Source: Echinarachnius parma
Taxonomy: Eukaryota; Echinodermata; Echinoidea; Clypeasteroida; Echinarachniidae
Length of the DNA: 64,000 nucleotides
NCBI GenBank assembly: GCA_037951105.1
Contig: JBAMJV010005559.1
Span: 1 to 64,000 of the forward strand
Reading direction: 5' to 3'
The position numbers and the translations under genes are program-made. Below, one piece after another: positions 25,057 to 37,000 of the stretch. The first letter of the stretch is position 1. The number at the start of each line of letters is the position of its first letter. Below the pieces are notes generated by a model. The model was not told where the DNA came from, did no database searches, and worked only from the letters and a program-made list of their open reading frames with translations.

Positions 25057-28000
25057 CAATGATCGATCGATCAATGAAATGAATGATTGATTGGTTGAAT
25101 GATCATTTGCTTTGTTGACTTTTAAACCAGATTTCATTTCAATTTTTTATTTGTTTTTTTTTATTTATGTTCAGTCTGGTGAGAACGGATGTTATGGAGG
25201 AGCTAGTCAGCCTGATCACAACAGAACCATCAGAGGACCTCCATGAATCAATACAGTACAAGAACCCCAACATGGCTTGCGAGCTACTCACATCAGATGT
25301 GGCGGCGATATGCGACAAACTAGCAGACACAGAAGTAAGTATTCAAACTTTTTGTCTTGAACTGAAAAATAGTTTTCTTAGAACAGGGTTCATATGGGGT
25401 CTGGAAAAGATGTAAAAGTCATGAATTTGGCTGCTGTTTTTTTCAGGCCTTGTATTAAAGTCAGGGTAACATTGTTAAATGTTCTATCATGGGTGATGGA
25501 AAGTCATGAAGTTTAATGTTATCAGCATTTCTTCAGCACCAAAATACGTTTTGAAGATTTGTAAAAACGAATTTTGTTATGAAAAGTACTGAAAAACAAA
25601 ACAAAGAACCTTGTTTACGTATCTTGTTGAAAAGTCACGGAATAGTCCCCAAATTCTTGCTGTTAAGGTCATGGAAAGTCATGGAATTTTACTAATATTA
25701 GCGCAGGGCTCCACACTCGCCTTTTTTGTCACCTTTTTTTGTCTTTTTCGGGCCAGTGAAATAATTTCTTCCCCCTTTTTGGTGGCCCGAAAGAAAAATT
25801 TACTGGCCCGAAAATTGTATTGCATGAGTAAACGTTTTACTATTCAAAATATCACTCTTTCCTGATCAAATATGTTCACAATTATAGTTGAAGAATACAG
25901 TAACATGGAAGAAAACAAGAATTTTTCTAATTTTGTCAATGTCGGGTTGAAAATCTGCTTGCCCGATCGGGCCACCAAAATATGTCTTTTATACATTTTT
26001 GCTGGCCCGAAGTGCAATTTCACTGGCCCCGGGCCAGCGGGCCAGTGCGAGTGTCGAGCCCTGATTAGCGTATAAACCCTGTAAAAGTAATGTGTAGTCG
26101 CGTCAGAGAACACTTAACAAAGAGCTCGACCGGTGCAGAGGTGCGGAAATGGCGGGAAATCGTGATGCTGATGCGACAACTCGCCATTGGAGTGGAATGC
26201 ATTTAAGTCAAGTTCGCCAAATTCTTCACTTTTCATTTCTAGTCGGCATTACCCAAGCTGTGTCGGTTTCTTGACGGGCTTGCCCCACTCCACAGCTTCA
26301 GCAAGATGGTTGGTTTCTTATATCACGGAGACCCGAGGTCAATATGGAGTACAATATAGGAAGTACAAAATCTTGATTTTACCAATCGACTGGCTACTGC
26401 ATATAATTGTGCAGTCCGCATTCACCAAACTGTGGCAGTTCTTTGATAGGCCTGCCCCACTCAAACCCTTTACTAGCAAGTTTCTTAACTTATGTTCCTT
26501 TGCAGTCCGCTTTCACCAAACTTTGGCAGTTCCTCGATAGGCCTGCCCCACTCAACCCCTTACTAGCAAGTTTCTTCAGCAAGACGGTCGGCTCCTTACT
26601 ATCACGGAGGCCCGAGGTCGTCGTCGAGTACATCAAGGGGAAGGAAGACTGCGTCGGACTTCTCCTGTCACATCTAGAAGTCTCTGCCGTGATGGACCTC
26701 ATTCTACGGCTGGTCACGTGCATAGAGTCGCCTGAAATTAGGATAGCATTCCTTAATGTAAGTAAATGTTTTGTTAAAAATCTTTCTTTTTAGTTTGACA
26801 AAAATCTCATGTCAGTTAAATGCTCTAATTATGTTAAGATTATAATTAATATCACATGCGTAGACTTATTGTAAGTAAAAGTTGTATTAAAAATCTTTCC
26901 CTTTTGGGCAACCAAACAAGACCATTTGTGAAATTTGTCTTGCCCAACATCTTTTTTTTTTTAAAGGGGGGGGGGGGGGGGTGGAGGGGCAAGAAGACAG
27001 TCCTTAACTCAAGTGGCCTAGCTCTCTCAGTTCTTTTCCTTTTTTTGTTACTTTTGTCATTTTGTATTTGAACAATTTGAACTTTTATTTGTGTTAACAA
27101 TATTGTTTACCAATTTTACAAACTTTTGTAAGATGCCAACAAATAAAAAACAATCCACCATTTCTTAATTTCTCTAAACTGCTTCAAAATGGCAAGTAAG
27201 TGATAACCTGTGTTTTGTTTCCGAGTCCGAGTCCGAGTCGCGAGACCATCAAAAGCATTCTTGAGTCCGGACTAGACTACAGACTAAAATTGTGTATTTA
27301 TTTTTGTCTTGCTTTATCTTTCAGTGGTTAAATGAACAAAGATTCGTCCAGAGACTAGTGGACTTAATAGACACGGAGCAGTCGGAGGATACACACAGTA
27401 ACGCCGCGCAGACGTTATGCGACATTGTCAGACTGACGAGAGAACACATGTCACAACTACAGGAATGCGCGGAGAACGACCCCTTACTAACGACGTTAGA
27501 AATGTGAGTGAGAACTTTTCCTTTAAAGGGATCTAGTAACCAGGACTGTAGTCGAGTCCACATGTGTTCCGAGGCCGAGCCCCCAATGAAATAGCAGTCC
27601 GAGTCGCGAGACCATCAAAAGCATTCTTGAGTCCGGACTAGACTACAGTACAGCTAGTATTCTAGTAACATCTTCAGAATCCACAAAACTTAATTCAAAC
27701 TCTAGGGATTCTTACATACCTTGTTGTATTTGTATTTGTAGAAGCATGGAACAGGTTTTGGTTTTCTGAATTCCCTTTTCTTTATAAAGATATTTATGAT
27801 GGAAGTGTTGGATTTGAAAGTCTCCATAGGAAACTTTAACTGTGTAGTGAAATGGGTAAGGAAATATCACTGCATATTCGTTCACTACTCGGTTCATGAA
27901 ATTTTCACACATCAATTGATGGACATATCAGATCAGAGAATTACACATTTTATCAACACTTGGTCAGTTTTTACACACGTCAACAAAGTTAGTAGATCCC

Positions 28001-31000
28001 TTTCACCCTCTGAAGTACCAAATTAGATTAAAAGAATCCGCTAGACCTTATTTTGCCTTTAACAGGTTTCATAGATGGCTGTAGACATTTCAAAACATGC
28101 TCTAGAATGTTTAACAAGTTTTTTTGTTGGGATGACATTTGAGCAAAAATCCTTAAAGTTATTTTTTAGTGAATAACAAACATGTCTTAGAACTCGTTAT
28201 TCCAGGCCCAATGTTCTCTTAACTGAGTTTAATTTTCCAGTAGCAAGATAATGTTTCATTTTGTCTTGACTAGATTAAATCTACTGGAGACGTTTCAAGA
28301 GCATGTAGCTTCAGAATGTTTTTAAAGTTATTTTGTGAGGATGACATTTGAGCGCAAGCCCAAAAGTTGTTCAATAAGTTATTTTTCAGCAAATAATGAA
28401 AATTACTTTGAACTGGTTATTCCAGTCCCATTGTTCTCTTCAGTAGCAATGTAATGTTTCACTGGCGACATTGCAAGAGCACATTGCTTGCTTCAGCATG
28501 TTTCACAAGTTATTTTGTTTCACAGGTTATTTTGTGCGGATGACATTTGAGCATATTCCCCAAAGTTGGGCCTCAAGTTATTTTTATCTGAATAATGAAC
28601 ATGTCTTTGTGAATTTGTTTCCCCAGGCACTAGGACCTGGTGTATTTGTTAATGTCAAACCTGAGTCATGTCTTTGAAATAGTCCTGAATGAGTTTAAAG
28701 GGATCTAGTAACTTTGTTGACATGTGCAAAAAGCAATTGATACAATGTATATTGTTGTTATCTGATATATATGTCCACTGGGTGTTGTGTGAAAATTTCA
28801 AGTTAAATGGACTTTATATGGCCGAGTAATGAGCAAAAATGTAAAGTGACATTCACTAACTCATTGGACTCTCTTTGTACACGCTTTTGACGATCCATTG
28901 GATAATTTGACATCTGAACACTTCAATCGTAAATATCTTTTTAACGAAAGGGAAATTTTAAAGACTGAAACCTGTCCCATGTTCTTTTGGTTAATAAGAA
29001 TACAACAAGGTATGAGGGAACCGCTAGAATTTCAATTGGATTTTGAGGATTTGGACATTGTTACTAAGTTCCTTTAATGTGTTTTAGATACTGTAAGAGA
29101 ATACGCAAATCATATTGTGTTGATTGCATTTGAGCAGAAATCCTGAAAGTGGATACTCGAGTTATTTTCAGCGAATATCAAAACATGTCTTAGTATGTGT
29201 TTCTTCAGACCCAAACCCAGTGGATTTGTTAATGTCAAACATGAGTAATGTCTTTGAAATAGTCCCGAATGAGTTGGATGTGTTATGCACAGTTTAGCAG
29301 AACGCACAAGTTATATCGTATGGATGCATCTGTCCACTGTCAAAAATGAAACCACTAAAACATTTCAAAATGACGAGAGACACGGTAAACAGAAACTTAT
29401 CTCTTTTCAGAGCGATGCTCACTAAAATCCATAGCATCAATTTGAATCATATTTAAACACATATAAGCTATCATTCTCCTTGTGAAGCATATTTCTCAAA
29501 AATCACAGAAACAACCTTCACGAAAGGCGGTCTATTCAGAACTTTCAATAGCTATTCATTTAACTTCAAAGCGGGTTATGTAACCACTAGACTGGCTTTT
29601 GTCCCTACCGAGGTCTGTGCCCGGAAAGCGAGCAGTTTCTGTGATTTTTTTTAAATGACCTTCTGCGATTTCACCTTATTTTATTCTTTGTTGACTAAAG
29701 CAAGCATAACTTTTTTTTGATGAGCTTGCTAAGTATTATAGCTAATCTATGTCAAGTTATGATTAATTCTTATGTTTTGGAATTTAATGTGCGTCGCTCT
29801 GAATAAGTGATAAGTTTCTTTTGGAGCCCAGTTTATATCGGATGTAACAATATATTGAGTAAATGTATTAAGATATCCCTAATGTCATCAAACAAAATAC
29901 ACCTTCTTACATAAGATATATGTATTCCATATTTCCATACTTTTAATGTGCGTCGCTCTGAATAAGTGACAAGTTTCTTTTGGAGCCCAGTTTATATCGG
30001 ATGTAACAATATATTGAGTAAATGTATTAAGATATCCCTAATGTCATCAAACAAAATACACCTTCCTAACATAAGATATATGTATTCCATATTTCCATAC
30101 TTTTCAAATGTTTTTTTCGTCTTTTTTCCTTTTCATTTGTGTACAGGGAAGAAACAGTATCAGAACTACTAGACCACATGTTCAAAGGCTCGATATCAGA
30201 GTCTGCAATAGTCAACGGTATCGCAGTGCTTCTATCATTATTGGAATTCAGGAAACAAGGGTGAGTTGCATGTTTTAAATGTGAAGAAAAATACTGCTGA
30301 AAACTGCTTAGAACTTAGAATTACTAAAATTCTACTAAAAATCATAAGTGAAATAAATGAGTCAGAAAGGAACTGGCTATCCCTGCCAATACTGTTCGAC
30401 AGTGACACAGTCCAAATTGTCTAACTAACATGACACGTTTTTTTTGTTATATGTGGGATGACTTTTATATACAGAGGTGATCCCTACGTACTACGTGTCA
30501 TGTTCCTACAAAGGAGGTTTTCCTACCTTTTTTTGTGATTCTTGTAGACAATTTTGTCTTCCTTGTCTCAGCTGCGCAGCTCCTGCCTACCACTCACGAA
30601 ATGCATATTTTTTTTCCGCGCGGCCACTGCATTGCATGCAGTGTACATTAATTGCGCGAGGGGTGTTGGCGAATTCACTTTGACCCAGACGTTATGGCTA
30701 CCGGTATTAATAAAATAATAGTTTACATACTTTGGTCATGTGTAACATGCAAAGTATTTTACACATGAATGTATAGGTATGCTTTCAATCCAGGATCAAT
30801 CCAAAGTAGGATCTTTGTCAGGGCAGAAATCATAGTTACTACAATCATGTAGACTATGGACTGTAAAAAACACATGCCAAGTTAGGCTCCTAATGACTCA
30901 TGTTTTATCTGATTTTTGTTCCATTCGTTTTGTACTTGAAAGGCCCATATGAACCCGTTCCCTTCAAGACTCTGAAAGCCCTGAATACTTTGTACATGAC

Positions 31001-34000
31001 CTACCAGGCTCCTGTAGGCAAGGGGTTAAGAGTCATGCTTTTGAGAATACTCTAAACCATATTGAATTATGTATGTGTCCTGATTTAGTTCTGGTGTATT
31101 GATTTTATGATTTGTAAGAAATATACATTGTATCACGTATTTCTTGCTATTGAGAATTCACCCAATCTTGTGTGCATAGGTATCATAACCTTCGGCCCCC
31201 AACTTTGTGTGATAAGCTATATTTGTGTGCGGTTTTATCTGAAATCATCGAGACCATTGATTGAAATTTGGACTTTGCGTGTCAATAAAATATTTGTGTG
31301 CAATTATTCTTGAAGATTTGCCGGAGAAATTTGTCACTTTTATTGATATTGAAGGATTGTTATTCATGGATAATAAATGTTTGTTATTATAAATAATTAT
31401 AAATAATAGATGTTATTTATGGATATAAATGGTGGTCCAAACATTCACGAGAAGGATAGTTTGTGAAATGAGCCAGTGCTTTTTTGCACCGTGCACAAGT
31501 CATTTACAAGATGGCACTGTACATCTGATAAACTAATACAAACCACCTATAACATTTGCCAATTCTGCCTATGACACATTTTCGAAACATCTTAAGCCCG
31601 GCGCAGACAGAGCCGACTCGACCCGATCCGACTGGTTTTAATCAGGCTAGAGTTTTTATGTTGAATCGGCCCCAACTGGCATCCGACTGTCTCTCGACTG
31701 GCAAAATGTGTGTCGCGAGGCACTAAAAACTGATCCGATCGGAATGACAACCAGTCGAGTCGGCTCTGTCTGCGCCGGGCATTACATGCAAAGCATGATT
31801 TCAAAACTTTTGTTCATAAATTACTAAGATGCTTCAGAAATGGGGTCACTTCATGAGGTCAATCAAAACATTAACAGCAAAATATCTGTCTTGTGAATAA
31901 GGATACCTTAAAACAACAAGTTCAATCTATTTGTATTTGCTGTGTTCGAAATTAACACAGGACTGCTAAGTCTGGGCCACTAAAAATTAATTCCTGGGGG
32001 CAGGGGCCCGATTACGGACCAGCGACATTTAACGTGGTAATTAGCAACATTGGCTCTAACTCATTGATGTCAATACGCTAGAATTGCGTAAAATTAACAT
32101 AACGTAGCAGAGCACACATACCACCTTTACTCAATCATCTGTAAAGGATTACACAAGCATATTTAGAGATCAGTGGAACTAGGTCTGGTCCTGGGTCATG
32201 ATCGTGCTCTCGGCCACTGGCCACCAATTTTCATTGATCATAAATCCCACTTGCCTGAATGGGCAAGCCAAGTATAACAGATTCGTTATGGGTTGTGTTT
32301 TTTTGTTTGGGGCCAACAGCTTCCAAGTTTCAGGCCTCTTTGTGTAAGTCACTTGCCCGACTGGGCCACAAGGTAGAGATGATACACTATAATATCAAAA
32401 ATTGTGACAAAATTATTTGTTTCGTGAACAGAATTTCAATTATGGCGCTTTAACAACAAGTTCAATATATTTCTATTTTTAATTACCAGGGCTGCATGGA
32501 CACTATCATTTGGTCCCGACGGTCAAGAACAGATGACCCAACTGGACGCGGAGAGGTTAGCGCGGGGCGTCAGTGGTACACTAAAGGCTGTAGTCAGTAG
32601 GTTAGCAGACATGCAACAGTTACTCGAAGACCCACCGGGGGTAAGTAATATTTGTTCTCAATTTGTTTTCTCTGTGAAGCGGTTTAGTGGGTATTAAAGA
32701 ATTAGAAGGTAGTTTGATGACCCCAACCGAGCATGGTGGCTTACCGCCTCATGCATGGAAGGTCCTGGGTTCGAACCAAAGCCAGGTCATACCAAAGACT
32801 TTTTAAAATGTTACCTTCTGCCTCTTAGCCAGGCGCTTAGCATATAGAATGGAGAAGGGAAAGTTAATCACACGAGTTACCAGAGGACTGGCCCCCTTTC
32901 TGTAGCTTTCGCTGTATTTAGTAGACGTATCGCCTAGGGCTAATGAATCGGAGATAGGCGCCACCTTATATGCCAAAATGGGCACGGGAAGGACTTAAGA
33001 TGTCTGTGGTACCCTAAAAGGGGTAGCCAGTTAGGTAAGAGGGATGCAACAGTTAGTCCACGACCCATCTATCTCTTAAAGCATTCATGCCCAAAATTTT
33101 ACCCAATTTCAAGTTTATAGAATGGTGAGCCCACCATACTTCTATAGATTAGTTAACTATTTGATTTGCTATATTTTGTTTTGTGGTCATGTTTCAATTT
33201 TATATGTAATTGCCTGTCAGTTAAATGTTCATCGTGATAACGTAGAACGTTTCATTTTTATTTGCAGAGAAAAGCTCTGACGACGTCAGTAGGCAAGCTA
33301 GAACCCCCGCTCGGCAACGTGCGGCTACAGATCAGTAAACTAGTATCAGCACTTCTTATCACCAACACAGCAGCTATCAACGCAGAGCTGGCAAGACTAG
33401 GTACCATCAAGAAAATTCTGGTAAGCAAGCAACAATTTACCGTTTCTTTACAAGTTCCATGGATGTGTTTTGGCATGAACAGAACAGTGGTCTGGGTACC
33501 ACCAGAAATTTCAGTTGGCCACTAGAAACATTTGTATTGGCTACCTATGAATAAGGATCAACACTTCCTATCACCAACATGGCAGCTATCAACGCAGAGC
33601 TGGCAAGACTAGGCACCATCAAGAAAATTCTGGTAAGCAAGCAGCTAGTGACTGTTTTTCTTTTAATAATAAGAGGGTTTGATTTATAAAGAGTGTACTA
33701 CAATAAGTTAGGGAGAAAAACGTTTTTAGCCTCTTAATTTTAGTTCTTAATCTTTCATTGAATTTTTAACAAAACCATTGAACTGCATTCTACAGTTTGA
33801 ATAAAGAATGATTCTTAGCAAATTTACTCTAATTTACATTATATTTGTATATCATTTATAACAAAAAAAGCTTTTTTTCTTCCCCCTTTGTCATCTAGGA
33901 TCTATTTTTAAACTATGCATGGAACAACTTTCTACACTTAGAAGTGGAGAAATCCATCAGCACCATTCTGTCCAACAACCCCACAGAAACAGAGGATGGC

Positions 34001-37000
34001 AAGTCGCAACATCCACTACTAGTACATGTAAGTTTGGAAAATAAAGGACCGTTAGTCCCACCTATATATTATTGTGTGATGAATATTTCAGCTAGATAGA
34101 TTGCACATTAGAAGTGCTAGACAAGCAAGTTACAAGTAAGTTAGATAAAGCACTTATCCTGTCCAACAACCCCACATAAACTGAATTGGGCGAGTCACAA
34201 CATCCAATACTAGTACAGTCAAACCTGTGTATAGTGACCACCAAAGGGAAGTAAGAAAAGTGGCCACTATTGACAGGTGACCTCTATAGACAGGTTAATT
34301 CCATTTCTCTGCAGGGGTTCATGTTTAGTGGCCACTATAGACAGGTGGCCACTAAGACAGGTTTAACTGTACATGTAATTTTGGAAAGTAAAGGACTGTT
34401 AGTCATACCTATGTATTATTGTCTTATTGGGTGACATGTAGAATATAAGAGTGTCCAAACAACCCCTCAGGAAATGGAAGAGGGCAAGTCACAACATCCA
34501 CTACTAGTATACTAGGTTTTGAAAAGAGAAATTCCAATTAGGCGTAAGAGTAAGATGATGCTAGTAATTTTTGCCATGTGGCTAGATGGGCAAATACAAA
34601 CACAATTCTTGTAGCCCAAAAGAGAGACATACTGCTACATTTGGATTCCAAATCAGACCTGTGGAATAAGGCATCAATGAAAATTGGTGGCCCGAAGCAA
34701 CATTCTAAATGGGTCTGTGCTAGTTTTGAGCATTGCGCAAGAACAAACTGGCTCTTTACTTTAGTACAGGACCAAATGGCTACCAAAGGTAGTCATCAGT
34801 TGAGTTCATGGCATAACTTATGTGATATTTCAAGGTTTTGGTGTAACAGTCCGACCTATGTGTATTGGTGTAACAGTCCCACGTATGTATTATGGTGTAA
34901 CCCAATATTGAATCAAATGTTTCATTACAACAGCTTTTCACGGAAAGCAGGCTAATAACCAAAGTGATGGAGGCGTGGGAATAAAACAAGAAAACACAAA
35001 AGCCATACTAGTAGTTAATTTGAATCAAATGGTTTGTCTCGATAGCTTTTCACAGGAATCACCCATAGTGATGGAGGCGTGGGAAGAAAACGACAAAGCA
35101 CAGAAGCAGAGCCGATCACAGCTTGGCTTCATTTGCTACCTAAGTAACAGTCCCACCTATGTCTTATGGTGTATCCCAATATTGAATCAAATGTTTCATT
35201 ACAACAGCTTTTCACGGAAAGCAGGCTAATACCCAAAGTGATGGAGGCGTGGGAAGAGAACGACAAAGCGCAGAAGCAGAACCGATGCCGGCGGGGCTAC
35301 ATGGGCCACCTGACGAGAATCGCCAACGCTATCACGCAGGAGAGTGAGAAGGGATGCAACAGCGACCAGATCAAATCACTATTTCAGGGTGAGCCTCGTG
35401 GATTTTAAAGTTATTTTCGTCAGGCACATTATAAATTCAGTAAAAACCTGTCTATAAAGACCGCCCAAGGGAAACGGTAAGGATGGACTTTTTAAGCCAG
35501 GGGTCCGTATCTATAGACTGTAAACCGCATTCAAGGGAGTTATGATTAGTGGTCACTTTGGACAGGTGGTTGCTAAAACGGGTTTGATTGTAATTGTAAT
35601 TTTGCCCTTTCACCTATGTAGGTTATACACACGTATGAGTCGCTGTAGAGAACAAAAATTACAAGCGGGATTGGGTTGAGGATTTGTTGGTAAGGGGGTA
35701 ATTTTTGATTTCGTGGCAATTTTCCCTTTTCAGCTTATAAATGTTACATGCTGTTCCTAACCCCCTTACAATAAAAGAACTCATGTTTTTTTTATTGTAA
35801 TCTTTGTGATTTCTAGGGCACGATTCCTTAGCATAGATTATATACTTAAAGGGACAGTCCCTCTTTTACAAAACGTCTAAACAGTTTCCAGTTGACGGAT
35901 GGGGATGAATGTAACACACACAAAAAAAATCAGATCGAACAGCCCTGTAATTTGGATTCTACGAATGAAAAAACGAATGCGTCCCTCCATAAAACTATAT
36001 ATCGGTCAATAAAGAAGTTTAACTGATTTAGCATAATATTACAACAATATTGCACTTATTCTTGTGAAGGTATTGTGAAGCCGACATTTGTAAAGGTGTG
36101 TCACGGAAAAAGATCTAAAAAATGAAGAATATATAATTACATGTAGTCAGTTTAAGCGAGGTTTGGTTATTTTGATTAGTAATCGCTTACCCACTGTTAT
36201 TCATGCGCGGGTCACGAAGCTAGCGCGGGTCACATAGGGGTCACGCATAGCACTGTGGCGCTCCGTGGAATCCGTGAGCGAACTTTCATGACGGGTGAAC
36301 ACACGTTTCATGCACAATTAACCGTTGGACGATGGTTTATTAGATTTAGGTCTATAACTCCACGAAGAAGAGATTTCAAGCCCTAATTTTGTCAGGCATG
36401 CTATTAAATGACATTTTCTTTCATATAAAACAACGTCGCAACTTTTGAAATTTGGCTTGCAAAAGAGGGAATGTCCCTTTTATATATTTTTGCTGAAATT
36501 GATATTGTGCCAAGTCAAGTAACCTTTATGGACTTGCCATGATATAAATTACTTGATTTATGAGTTTTAGCGATTGGAGTTTGGATCGTTTTGTTTCGAC
36601 AGGAGTCCTGTTAAATTTTATGGCTGTGGGGTCAACTTTCTTCATTATGGGGGTATTAATTGTATAAAAGATCAAGTAAATCAAAGGCAATTTTACTTTA
36701 ATTTTTAGATGTTAATAAATGTCATGAATTGTTCCAGTTATGATAACAAATGATCACAAACTAAAAACTTAAATTTAACTATTCTTGTTTTAGAATACAT
36801 CCCAGACGATGTGAGGGAAAAGTGGAGCTCGTTTGTCAACGGCAGTCTAGCAGACACAAACAAGAGGAATCATGTAGAACTGGTAAGTTTTTTTTATACG
36901 ACGATCTTGTACAGGCTCTAAACAAAATTCTGACTTGCCTTATTTGATGTGGCGAATTTCTACAAAAAATAGTGAAAGAATATATTTGAAAATAAAATAG

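Noticed and set aside
25872-26113. Opposite-strand reading frames in the GGCCCG repeat ([13 protein letters not shown] type) as a gene
   Set aside because: The same short peptide appears in several repeat copies because the DNA is a repeat. No copy has a sustained frame.
29780-30105. Long terminal repeats of a small element
   Set aside because: The two near-identical 160-bp copies are directly adjacent with nothing between them, so they are a simple tandem duplication.
32722-32800. A tRNA gene on the + strand
   Set aside because: Box B is perfect but box A is poor and no acceptor stem pairs. The similarity continues into a SINE-like body.
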